A stretch of 21,661 nt of DNA from Halomonas sp. (GTDB taxonomy: Bacteria; Pseudomonadota; Gammaproteobacteria; Pseudomonadales; Halomonadaceae), in the NCBI GenBank assembly GCA_007116835.1, contig SKHS01000236.1:1-21661 (forward strand). Reading direction: 5' to 3'. This document shows, one piece after another, positions 1 through 7,404 of the stretch; the first letter of the stretch is position 1, and every line of letters starts with the position of its first letter. A program made the translations under genes and the position numbers. Under the pieces are notes generated by a model that saw only the letters and a list, made by a program, of their open reading frames with translations, was not told the DNA's origin and made no database searches.

Positions 1-306
1 ATGACGACCTACATTCTTGTTCCTGTGCCTCGCGGCGAGACGGGCGAAGAGCGTATGGAAAGGTTAGGCATTGAGCTATGGCTCGACGGCGAGCAAGCAA
101 CCATCGATTTTGTTGAATTCGGTAGCTTAGCGCAGGACATAGGCTTCGACTTCGACCAGGAGATCATCGAAGTGCTGGCACCGGTAGACCGGTGGGCCAA
201 AGAGTGGATGTGGATACCTGGCTTTGCCATCTTTGCCCTGGTTGTACTTCTGCAACGTCGTCGCCGTGAAAAAGAGCGGTCTGAAGAGATGACGCCGGCT
301 ACTTAG
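1..306 (+). CDS. TRAP transporter fused permease, C-terminal fragment (cut by window start)
   Basis: This is the last 101 codons of a larger gene whose 5' part lies outside the window; the ATG at position 1 is probably an internal methionine. The sequence resembles the C-terminal tail (DUF3394 type) of the fused 4TM/12TM TRAP permeases that work with TAXI-type solute receptors: a soluble stretch with GETGEERMERLGIEL near residue 12, then an acidic region, then a single membrane helix at about residues 70-85 (WIPGFAIFALVVLL) and a basic cytoplasmic end rich in R and K. Such permeases import organic acids or similar solutes using an ion gradient; the substrate cannot be told from the tail. The stop codon lies 11 bases before the ATG of the universal stress protein gene, so the two are probably cotranscribed. 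The family call rests on recall of tail sequences, so it is firm for TRAP but not for substrate. Confidence 0.75.
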   Translation: MTTYILVPVPRGETGEERMERLGIELWLDGEQATIDFVEFGSLAQDIGFDFDQEIIEVLAPVDRWAKEWMWIPGFAIFALVVLLQRRRREKERSEEMTPAT

Positions 307-317
307 TGGAGGCCACT

Positions 318-746
318 ATGTATCAAAAAATATTATTGCCTGTTGATTTGAATGAAGAGTCGTCTTGGAAAAAGGCGCTTCCTACGGCCATTACGCTCTG
401 TGAAACCTTCGGGGCTTCGCTGCATATAGTGACCGTGCTGCCGGAATTTAAGATGCCCATGGTGGGCGCTTATTTTCCTAAAAATTTCTCCCAAAAAGCT
501 CACGAGGCAATTTCGGAAGCTCAGCATGCTTTTATTAAGGCGCATATCCCTGAGTCGATTTCCACTCAAAGTGTGATTGTGGATGGTTCCCCCTGGGAGG
601 CCATCATCAAGGCAGGGAAACGTCTGGACGTGGACCTGATTGTTATGGCGTCACACAACAAACGTAAGTTCGTTGACTATGTGCTGGGCCCCAACGCTGA
701 GCATGTGGTGCATCATGCCAAAATGTCCGTGATGATCGTGCGCTAA
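318..746 (+). CDS. Universal stress protein (UspA family)
   Basis: A 142-residue single-domain Usp of normal length. It opens with MYQKILLPVD, the usual first beta strand, and ends with the SVMIVR strand. I start it at the ATG at 318 because GGAGG lies at 308-312 with five bases of spacing; a GTG at 306 in the same frame has no such site. The nucleotide-binding signature G-2X-G-9X-G-S/T of ATP-binding Usps is degenerate: the positions read A111, N114, G124 and P125, so ATP binding is doubtful. Usp genes directly after TRAP permease genes are known; TeaD, which modulates the ectoine transporter TeaABC of Halomonas elongata, is the named case. A similar accessory role for the upstream TRAP permease is an inference. 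A strong terminator follows. Confidence 0.9.
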   Translation: MYQKILLPVDLNEESSWKKALPTAITLCETFGASLHIVTVLPEFKMPMVGAYFPKNFSQKAHEAISEAQHAFIKAHIPESISTQSVIVDGSPWEAIIKAGKRLDVDLIVMASHNKRKFVDYVLGPNAEHVVHHAKMSVMIVR

Positions 747-775
747 CGCGCTGATAAGCCTCGGTTAGAGCGGTG

Positions 776-808
776 AACTCCAGATCTACGGATCTGGAGT
801 TTTTTTTT
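776..808 (+). terminator. Rho-independent terminator after the usp gene
   Basis: A perfect 9-bp stem (CTCCAGATC at 778-786 with GATCTGGAG at 791-799), a TACG tetraloop and a run of nine T (800-808); two further A-T pairs can extend the stem. It ends the TRAP-usp transcript. Confidence 0.95.
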
Positions 809-942
809 GGTGAAATATTAATCATCACTAATGCATCGAATAAATTGGTGTGAAAGACATTAAAACAGGAATTTTTGTACGTTATGCCCCCAGACGACGC
901 CCACGTTCAAATGCTCAGCTACATTAAGAGTACGTTAAGCCA

Positions 943-957
943 TTAACTCATGGTTAA
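943..957. promoter_or_regulatory. Short dyad upstream of the DUF2189 gene
   Basis: TTAAC-TCATG-GTTAA is a perfect 5-5-5 inverted repeat, about 115 bases before the DUF2189 start. AACTCATG occurs at 945-952 and again at 960-967. The 809-1072 gap holds no gene. I recognise no regulator for this dyad, and it may be chance. Confidence 0.25.
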
Positions 958-1072
958 CGAACTCATGCATGTGGCAACCCTTTGTCAGGGTGTTTGATAA
1001 GTTTCAGTTCAACCTTGAGCTGGGTTTTGAGAAAGCCACCGCTGCATTGGGGTAAATCTAAGGAGTCATGCC

Positions 1073-1891
1073 ATGAATGCAGCTACAACAAAAACGCACG
1101 ACCGAGCAGATATGCCTAACGTAAAAATTACGATCAATAAAGTTGGAATGGATCGGCCGCGGGCATGGCTTGCCGCGGGGTTTGAGGACTTTCGCCGTGC
1201 GACGGCCGTTAGTTTGACCTACGGTATGTTTTGGGTAGGCCTGAGCATTGCCATTACAGCAGGTGCCATCACATTGGGGTACTGGTACTGGCTGCTACCT
1301 TTGATTGCTGGGTTCATGTTTGTTGGCCCGTTAGTGGCAGTGGGGGCTTACGGTATTAGTCGTGCCATTGAGCAGGGGCGAGTGCCAAACCTGGGAGATG
1401 CCTTCGGCAGCTGGCGTCCGCATGCCGGCCAGCTAGCGATGATGGGCGTCATGATGATGATTTTCTTCCTTGCCTGGATTCGCCTTGCAACCCTATTGTT
1501 TGCGCTATTCTTTGGGTTCGAAGTGCCAAGCCCTGCAACGCTGTATACGTCACTGCTGACCACGCCTGAAGGTTTAGGCATGATTGCTGTCGGCACTGCC
1601 GCAGGTGCCGTGTTAGCTTTTGGTGCTTTTGCCATTAGCTCAGTCGCAATTCCCACCTTGATGGATCAAGACCTGACCTTTATGGAAGGGATTGAGGCCA
1701 GCGTACGCTGTGTCGCGGGTAATTTCCGTCCGATGTTGTTATGGGCAGTTATCCTGACGGGCTGCGTATTGATAGGGGTGCTGACGTTCTACATTGGCCT
1801 GGCGCTTATTCTGCCTGTGTTAGGCCATGCAACGTGGCATGCCTATGAAGATTTGGTGCGCTTTGAGCCAGTTGAAAAGCTGGATACCTAA
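1073..1891 (+). CDS. DUF2189 family integral membrane protein
   Basis: A 272-residue protein with a roughly 45-residue soluble N-terminus, including NKVGMDRPRAWLAAGFEDFRR, and then about six hydrophobic segments at approximately 47-66, 70-92, 120-145, 160-190, 215-235 and 238-258. The pattern of a D/E-rich turn between helices (FVGPLVAVGAYGISRAIEQG; LMDQDLTFMEGIEASVRCV) and a short charged C-terminus fits DUF2189 proteins, found in many Proteobacteria and without known function. AGGAG at 1061-1065, seven bases before the ATG, decides the start. It has its own terminator at 1997-2029 and is separated from the upstream genes by another, so it appears monocistronic. No substrate or partner can be inferred. 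Confidence 0.8.
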   Translation: MNAATTKTHDRADMPNVKITINKVGMDRPRAWLAAGFEDFRRATAVSLTYGMFWVGLSIAITAGAITLGYWYWLLPLIAGFMFVGPLVAVGAYGISRAIEQGRVPNLGDAFGSWRPHAGQLAMMGVMMMIFFLAWIRLATLLFALFFGFEVPSPATLYTSLLTTPEGLGMIAVGTAAGAVLAFGAFAISSVAIPTLMDQDLTFMEGIEASVRCVAGNFRPMLLWAVILTGCVLIGVLTFYIGLALILPVLGHATWHAYEDLVRFEPVEKLDT

Positions 1892-1996
1892 ACCTGAACA
1901 ATGGTGCGTTTATCAGCACAGCAGGAGCGATAGCTTTCTAGCCAGCATTCGTTCAATCAATCCATTGGCTGACGTGTATTTCACCTGACCTAGTAG

Positions 1997-2029
1997 AAGA
2001 GATAGCGTAATCTTGCGCTATCTCTTTTT
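1997..2029 (+). terminator. Rho-independent terminator after the DUF2189 gene
   Basis: AAGAGATAGCG (1997-2007) pairs with CGCTATCTCTT (2016-2026) in a perfect 11-bp stem around an 8-base loop, with T residues continuing to 2029. It separates the DUF2189 gene from the signalling operon. Confidence 0.9.
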
Positions 2030-2137
2030 ACTATTTGTCGCCTAGCTGTTCCCCTGGGAGTTACCGCCTCTAGGCGTTATACCTTTAGAGCGCAGCAGGT
2101 GGGTTGTGCCAGGGCGCATTAACGCGAGGTCGTCACT

Positions 2138-2650
2138 GTGAAAGCGTTTTTATTGGGGGGGGTTGTGGTGGCACTTAGTGTTCTCCACATGGGGCATGCT
2201 GAGACATTGGAGCCGGCCGAAAGGCCTAAAGGACCTGTCATTTTGAAGGTGGACGGAAAAATAGCGCATGCTAACGTTGCCCAGGAAGCTCATTTTGACC
2301 GTGCAATGCTGTACGCTTTGCCACAATACGCCTTTGAAACCGACACACCATGGACCGACGGCAGCAGCCACTACAGCGGCCCGCTGATGCGTACCGTGCT
2401 GGCACATGTAGGGTACGCAGGAGATAGGGTTCATGTAGCGGCCCTTAATGGCTACGAAGCCGAAATACCGATCAGTGATTTTTATGATTACGACGTAATT
2501 CTGGCCTTAGAACGAAACCAGAAACAAATTCCTATTCGTGAATACGGCCCTTTATGGGTGCTGTACCCGTTCAGTCAAGATGAGGCACTTTTGAGCGAAA
2601 AAATACGTTTCAGAGCGGTTTGGCAAGTCATGCAGATCAATGTCCGCTAG
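2138..2650 (+). CDS. Periplasmic sulfite-oxidase-type (molybdopterin-binding fold) protein without cysteine
   Basis: A 170-residue protein with a signal peptide (about residues 1-21, ending GHA before ET), so it is probably periplasmic. The rest resembles short stand-alone proteins annotated as molybdopterin-dependent oxidoreductase (the Oxidored_molyb fold): ILKVDGKI near the start, DTPWTDGSSHYSGPLMRTVL in the middle, and YEAEIPISDFYDYDVILAL followed by REYGPLWVLYPF. There is no cysteine anywhere, so the molybdenum-ligating Cys of sulfite oxidase and YedY/MsrP is absent and catalysis of that kind is unlikely; a ligand-binding or sensory role is inferred. The start is GTG at 2138 with GAGG at 2126-2129. 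Codons 6-8 contain a run of eight G (2155-2162). The 3' end overlaps the next kinase gene by 11 bases, implying coupled translation and a shared function. Confidence 0.7.
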   Translation: MKAFLLGGVVVALSVLHMGHAETLEPAERPKGPVILKVDGKIAHANVAQEAHFDRAMLYALPQYAFETDTPWTDGSSHYSGPLMRTVLAHVGYAGDRVHVAALNGYEAEIPISDFYDYDVILALERNQKQIPIREYGPLWVLYPFSQDEALLSEKIRFRAVWQVMQINVR

Positions 2651-4892
2651 CCGTTCGAATACTCTGTCACCACGTCTGCTTCGTTACCCGCGTCGTTTTA
2701 AACTGGTTGCGATGATTACTTTGCTGCTATTTGCAGCAGCCTTGGTAGTCGCAGCTCTAGCGGCCTGGCGACAAGATAATTTGACGCAAAGCTTGAGAGA
2801 AGACACGGCTTGGGTCGCTTACAAGCTTGATCGAGATGCCGTTCAGCTGCTCAACCACCTGCTCACAGCAACTCGAGGTCCGCTTTCGCCGGTCGCTCAA
2901 GACAATCTGAACCTGCGTTTTGAACTTCTTTATAGCCGGATGACGCTGTTGCGAGAGGGGGAAGTCAGTTCGCTGTTAAAGAATATTAGCCATGCAGCGA
3001 CATTACTAGCCGATATCCAACAGCAGCTAGATCGGCTAGATCCCATGATTGAGCCACATGAGTCCCGTGTCCAGCTGTCAGTAATAGACTTGGAAACAGA
3101 GCTGCAGGCACTCACCCGGCTTACAGAACGCTTTGTGATCGCTATCAATGGCTATCTGGCAGAGTCTGCGACCGAAGAGCGTGCGCTGTTACGCATGCTT
3201 TATAAGCTGCTGATGTCACTGTTGGCAGGTATGAGTTTTGCAGTATTGCTGGTGATTGTTTTCCTGGTACGCGAGATGCGAGAGAGTGCTGCCGCTCGGC
3301 GTGAGCAGGAACTGTTAAGTCATCAATTAGAGGTCACTGCCCAGCAGGCACAGGCTGCGAATCATGCCAAATCGGATTTCTTGGCAATGGTTAGCCATGA
3401 AATACGCACGCCGCTTAATGGGGTGATTGGCATGAGTGAGCTGCTGCGCGAATCGGCCGACCCTGAGCAAATAGAAGATTATGCGAGGACAATACACGAG
3501 AGTGGTAATCAGCTATTGGCGATGATTAACGAAATTCTCGACTTTTCCAAGATTGAAGCAGGTCATCTAACCCTTGATACGGCACCCATTGCCTTACAGC
3601 CTTTGTTGGATAGCGTTATATCACTATTTGAGCCTCGAGCGATTGCAAAAGGCCTGTTGCTAACGCTGCAAGTAGACGCTCAAGTACCAGCGTGGGTGAT
3701 GATGGACGCGGGCAGGCTACGTCAAATACTGCTCAACCTCATTGCCAACGCCATTAAGTTCACTGACCATGGCGAGGTCGCCATCAGTGTTCATGCGACG
3801 CATACGTGCTTAACATTTGAGGTTACCGATACTGGGTGTGGCTTGAGTGAGCAGCAGCAGGGACTGCTGTTTGAGCCATTTCAGCAAGCGGATGAAACCA
3901 TTGCTCGCCGTTATGGAGGAACCGGGCTGGGGCTTGCGATTTGTAAACGCCTAATCGACGCCATGCAGGGTAGGCTGGGGGTTCGAAGTGCCACGGCCCA
4001 GGGCAGTACGTTTTGGTTTGAACTGCCGCTTGTGGAAGCCACGCCGGACAATACGCCGTTCCCAGTTGAGCCTGCACAAGACTTTACAGGCACTTCACTA
4101 CTGCTGGTGGAAGACAATGCCACTAACCGTAAAGTGGCCATTGGGCTGCTCTCTCGACTGGGGTGTGACGTTGTGTGCGCCGAGAATGGACGCGATGCGC
4201 TGACCTTAGCGAGCACCCAGCAGGTGCATTTGATTTTTATGGATGTGCAACTGCCTGATATGGATGGCATTCAAGTAACCCAAAAGCTTCGCTCACAAGG
4301 CGGTTGGCTGGCTACGGTGCCGATTGTGGCGATGACGGCTGGCGGTGTGGGAGACGACCGTCAGCGCTGTCTGGCTGCGGGAATGAGCGACTACATCACT
4401 AAGCCGCTGTCATTGCTTACCCTTGGCCATGTGCTCTCTTTGCAGCTGCGTGATACTGGGCACCAGGATGTATTGCCAGCGCTGCCCATGCAGCGGGTGG
4501 CGATAGGCGAGACGTCGTTACTTAATCGCAAAACATTATGCATGCTGGTTGAGGCGTTAGGCGCTGAGAGCATCAACCAGCTTATTGCGTTGTATCATCA
4601 GCAAATAAGTGACTATTTTGCCCAGCTTGCTGCTTGCCTTAACAGCAGTGACCCTCTCACCGAAGCGCAGTCGCAACAGGTGGCGCGCGTAGCACACCAG
4701 TTGCGCGGCGAATCGCTCGGTATAGGAGCTGAATGCTTGGCTGCAGACGCTAAGCGACTTGAAACCGTTGCGCGCTACTATGCCTCTTCTCAACGTGATG
4801 TTGATAAAGCGGTGAGCGTTATGCGACAAACCGCTGCACGTACTCATGCTGCGTTGGAGAAATGGCGTCGTGACAACTTTCCAGATGAATAG
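2640..4892 (+). CDS. Membrane hybrid histidine kinase with REC and Hpt domains
   Basis: A 750-residue phosphorelay kinase. Order: membrane helix at about 22-42; extracytoplasmic helical sensor domain at 46-187; second helix at about 188-210; linker coiled coil at 213-245; HisKA with the H-box at MVSHEIRTPLNG (His253); HATPase with N-box LLNLIANAIKF (about 364-373), DTGCG at 397 and GGTGLGL at 426; receiver with acidic residues 491-492, phospho-acceptor Asp535, Thr566 and Lys588; Hpt with VAHQLRG (His686). The architecture resembles TorS-like and BarA-like tripartite kinases. No clear ribosome site precedes the ATG, which lies inside the 3' end of the periplasmic protein gene, so translation is probably coupled. 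The periplasmic protein is the obvious candidate to feed the sensor domain (inference). The target response regulator is not evident; the Hpt could also serve the second kinase of the operon. Confidence 0.92.
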   Translation: MSASRSNTLSPRLLRYPRRFKLVAMITLLLFAAALVVAALAAWRQDNLTQSLREDTAWVAYKLDRDAVQLLNHLLTATRGPLSPVAQDNLNLRFELLYSRMTLLREGEVSSLLKNISHAATLLADIQQQLDRLDPMIEPHESRVQLSVIDLETELQALTRLTERFVIAINGYLAESATEERALLRMLYKLLMSLLAGMSFAVLLVIVFLVREMRESAAARREQELLSHQLEVTAQQAQAANHAKSDFLAMVSHEIRTPLNGVIGMSELLRESADPEQIEDYARTIHESGNQLLAMINEILDFSKIEAGHLTLDTAPIALQPLLDSVISLFEPRAIAKGLLLTLQVDAQVPAWVMMDAGRLRQILLNLIANAIKFTDHGEVAISVHATHTCLTFEVTDTGCGLSEQQQGLLFEPFQQADETIARRYGGTGLGLAICKRLIDAMQGRLGVRSATAQGSTFWFELPLVEATPDNTPFPVEPAQDFTGTSLLLVEDNATNRKVAIGLLSRLGCDVVCAENGRDALTLASTQQVHLIFMDVQLPDMDGIQVTQKLRSQGGWLATVPIVAMTAGGVGDDRQRCLAAGMSDYITKPLSLLTLGHVLSLQLRDTGHQDVLPALPMQRVAIGETSLLNRKTLCMLVEALGAESINQLIALYHQQISDYFAQLAACLNSSDPLTEAQSQQVARVAHQLRGESLGIGAECLAADAKRLETVARYYASSQRDVDKAVSVMRQTAARTHAALEKWRRDNFPDE

Positions 4893-6033
4893 CGGGATTG
4901 CGACCGCAGCCAGTAACCAACTAAATCCATGTCAGGCCGCCTGGGAACTGGCTCAACAGCTAGGCCACGAACACTTGGGGTTTGTGCTGTTTTTTTGCAG
5001 CGCTGAATATCCATTAGACGGCCTGGCAGCTGCGCTTGGTAGCGCGTTTAATCATGTACCGATGAGCGGTTGTACGACGGCGGGGGAAATTACACCGCAG
5101 GGCTATGACCGTGGTTCCGTCGTTGCGATAGGTTTTGATCGACGCGTGTTTGCGATTGAAACCGCACTGATAGACGACCTTGATCACTTTGATCTGAGTC
5201 GTGCGCAACCGCTGGTAGATACGCTACTAGAGCGTTGCCGGCAGCAGGCGGTTGCGCCGGTCAATGAGCATAGCTTTGCACTCACCTTGCTAGATGGACT
5301 GTCTAGTCGTGAAGAACAGGTGCTAGCAACCTTAGACGCCGCGCTTGGCCGCATTCCCAGCTTTGGCGGCTCGGCAGGTGATGATAACCATCTGACGCAC
5401 ACTCATGTCTATGCCGAGGGCAGTTTTCACACTCGCGCTGCTGTGGTGGTCATGCTCAATACGCGGCTGCCGTTTGAAGTGTTTTCTACCCACCATCTGG
5501 AGCCGCTTGCCCATAAGTTGGTGGTGACAGAAGCCGACCGAGATCAGCGGCGAGTGTTAGAACTGAACGGTTTGCCTGCGGCGGAAGTTTACGCTGCGCT
5601 AGTGGCGTGTTCTGTTGATGCGCTATCGCCATCCATTTTTGCTCAGCACCCGCTGGCGGTTTGTATTGGCGGACAACACTATATTCGTTCGATTCAACGC
5701 GTTAATAATGATGCTAGTCTCACTTTTTACTGTGCGGTGGAAACGGGCATTGTGCTTACCGCGATGAAGCCCGCGCCGTTACTCTCAGATTTAGATGCGA
5801 TGCTACAGCGCGTGCAACAGCGCCTGGGGGCAACACCTGCGATTATCGGTTGCGACTGTTTTTTAAGGCGCATGGCCCTTGAGTCGCTTCAGCAGCTGGA
5901 GCAGGCATCAGCGCTGCTTCGCCAAGCACGGGTGGTTGGGTTTAATACTTATGGTGAGCAGCACCATGGTATGCACGTTAATCAAACCTTCACGGGGGTG
6001 GCCTTTGGCGCTCTTCCAGCTAGCGGCGGATAG
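4885..6033 (+). CDS. nosP: FIST-domain sensor, NosP-like
   Basis: A 382-residue cytoplasmic protein with FIST-N (about 30-220; landmarks MSGCTTAGEI at 60-69 and GGSAGDD at 161-167) and FIST-C (about 222-375; landmark GFNTYGEQHHGMHVNQTF at 352-369). FIST proteins encoded next to NahK-type kinases are NosP, a haem-binding nitric oxide sensor described in Pseudomonas aeruginosa (PA1975, beside NahK PA1976) and in Vibrio cholerae and Legionella; NO-bound NosP inhibits the kinase. Several histidines could ligate haem, but I cannot say which. I start at ATG 4885, overlapping the upstream kinase stop by eight bases; a GTG at 4870 with GGAG at 4855-4858 is a real alternative, and ATG 4846 is the longest. 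The 3' end overlaps the nahK-like gene. The function call is by homology plus context. Confidence 0.85.
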   Translation: MNSGIATAASNQLNPCQAAWELAQQLGHEHLGFVLFFCSAEYPLDGLAAALGSAFNHVPMSGCTTAGEITPQGYDRGSVVAIGFDRRVFAIETALIDDLDHFDLSRAQPLVDTLLERCRQQAVAPVNEHSFALTLLDGLSSREEQVLATLDAALGRIPSFGGSAGDDNHLTHTHVYAEGSFHTRAAVVVMLNTRLPFEVFSTHHLEPLAHKLVVTEADRDQRRVLELNGLPAAEVYAALVACSVDALSPSIFAQHPLAVCIGGQHYIRSIQRVNNDASLTFYCAVETGIVLTAMKPAPLLSDLDAMLQRVQQRLGATPAIIGCDCFLRRMALESLQQLEQASALLRQARVVGFNTYGEQHHGMHVNQTFTGVAFGALPASGG

Positions 6034-7390
6034 TGATACAGCGGCGGATAATGCAACGCTGCGCGAAGAGAACCGCCGCCTGCGTAAGGTATGCCAGGCG
6101 CTCATGGAGCGCGTGGAATCTGGTGCTAGCCCCAATAGCGCCCCCTATGCAGCGTTCGAGCGCTCGGTGCTGCTGGCAGAACAGGTGCGTGAGCGTACCG
6201 ACGCCCTTCACCGCACCCTAGACGAACTCAGCCAAGTGAACGCACGGCTGCTGGCGGCTAACGCCGAAGCTGAGGCGGCTAATCTTTCCAAAACCAAATT
6301 TTTAGCAGCGGTTAGTCACGACCTGTTACAGCCGTTAAACGCCGCCCGGTTATTTGCCAGCGCGTTAGAAACCCATTCGCTGCCTGAGGCCTCCCAGGCC
6401 TTAGTGGGCCATATCGGGCGCTCGCTAAAAGATGTTGAAGGGCTGTTGGGCACATTGGTAGATATTTCCCGCTTGGATGCGGGGGTGCTGCATGCCGATA
6501 AAGCTCCTTTTGCGGTAAGTACGCTGCTAGACGCGTTGGCAGAAGAGTATCGTCAGGTGGCTGCCGTGCGTGGGCTAACGCTTCACTACGTGCCATCCAG
6601 TGTGCTGGTGGAATCCGACCTAGCGCTGCTGGCGCGAGTGGTGCGCAACTTCCTTAGCAATGCCGTGCGCTATACCGAGCATGGTCACTTATTGCTTGGC
6701 TGTCGGCGGCGCGCCAAGGGCCTTGAAATTATGGTGGGGGATACTGGCTCAGGCATACCGAAACTTCAGCGCCAGGCGATTTTTCTGGAGTTTCGCCGTG
6801 CTAATCAGTCTCATAGCGGCCACAGCCGTGGGCTTGGTTTGGGGCTGGCGATTGTGGATCGAATCAGCACTATGTTGGATCACCCCATTATGCTTGATTC
6901 ACGGTTGGGCTGTGGCTCCCTTTTTTCCATCTTGGTACCTTATGCACCGCCAAGCATGGCGGGGGACTCGTACTCGGCCCGTGCGACGCCCTTTCATCAT
7001 TGGGAAAGCGACCCGCTTCAAGGCTGTGTGGTTTGGGTAATTGATGATGACCCAGCCATCACTGAAGGTATGCAGGCGTTGTTAGGCAGTTGGGGATGCC
7101 GGGTGAGAGCGGCGGCGACGGTAAGCGCACTTGAAGCGGCCAGTGATGGCGAGCGTCCAGCGGTGCTGTTGGTGGATTATCATTTGGGTGAGCACCGGGA
7201 AAGTGGCATCGACTTAGCCTCCCGCTTGCGCCGTCGTTACCCAGGCTTAGCCACGGTGGTGATTACTGCCAACCATGAGGCAGCCCTGAAACGAGCTGCC
7301 CGAGAAGCAGGTATGCACTGCTTATTAAAACCGCTTAAGCCACTTCGCTTAAAAATGCTACTGGGAACGCTTCTCGAGAATCACGCTTAG
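6005..7390 (+). CDS. nahK: Soluble hybrid histidine kinase, NahK/ErcS'-like
   Basis: About 461 residues and no membrane segment. Order, numbered from TTG 6005: coiled-coil stretches at about 17-36 (LREENRRLRK) and 51-98; H-box AVSHDLLQPLNAARLF with His105; N-box with Asn219; DTGSG at 246; GLGLGLAI at about 276-283; receiver with acidic pocket 347-349, phospho-acceptor Asp391 and Lys442. The SHDLLQPLNAARLF H-box is typical of NahK, which in P. aeruginosa feeds HptB and is inhibited by NosP. P. aeruginosa NahK carries PAS domains; this protein has none, so NosP may be its only sensory input. The start is uncertain: TTG 6005 has GGGGGTG (5994-6000) well placed before it and lies inside the nosP 3' end; ATG 5966, ATG 5951 and TTG 5879 are longer options, but the added residues only mirror the other frame of nosP. 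Confidence 0.85.
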   Translation: MALFQLAADSDTAADNATLREENRRLRKVCQALMERVESGASPNSAPYAAFERSVLLAEQVRERTDALHRTLDELSQVNARLLAANAEAEAANLSKTKFLAAVSHDLLQPLNAARLFASALETHSLPEASQALVGHIGRSLKDVEGLLGTLVDISRLDAGVLHADKAPFAVSTLLDALAEEYRQVAAVRGLTLHYVPSSVLVESDLALLARVVRNFLSNAVRYTEHGHLLLGCRRRAKGLEIMVGDTGSGIPKLQRQAIFLEFRRANQSHSGHSRGLGLGLAIVDRISTMLDHPIMLDSRLGCGSLFSILVPYAPPSMAGDSYSARATPFHHWESDPLQGCVVWVIDDDPAITEGMQALLGSWGCRVRAAATVSALEAASDGERPAVLLVDYHLGEHRESGIDLASRLRRRYPGLATVVITANHEAALKRAAREAGMHCLLKPLKPLRLKMLLGTLLENHA

Positions 7391-7404
7391 CGGGCAGTCG
7401 TCAG

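Noticed and set aside
6660..7040. A 126-codon plus-strand frame with hydrophobic, Trp-rich residues inside nahK
   Set aside because: It is an alternate frame of the HATPase region; the hydrophobic look comes from the codon shift.
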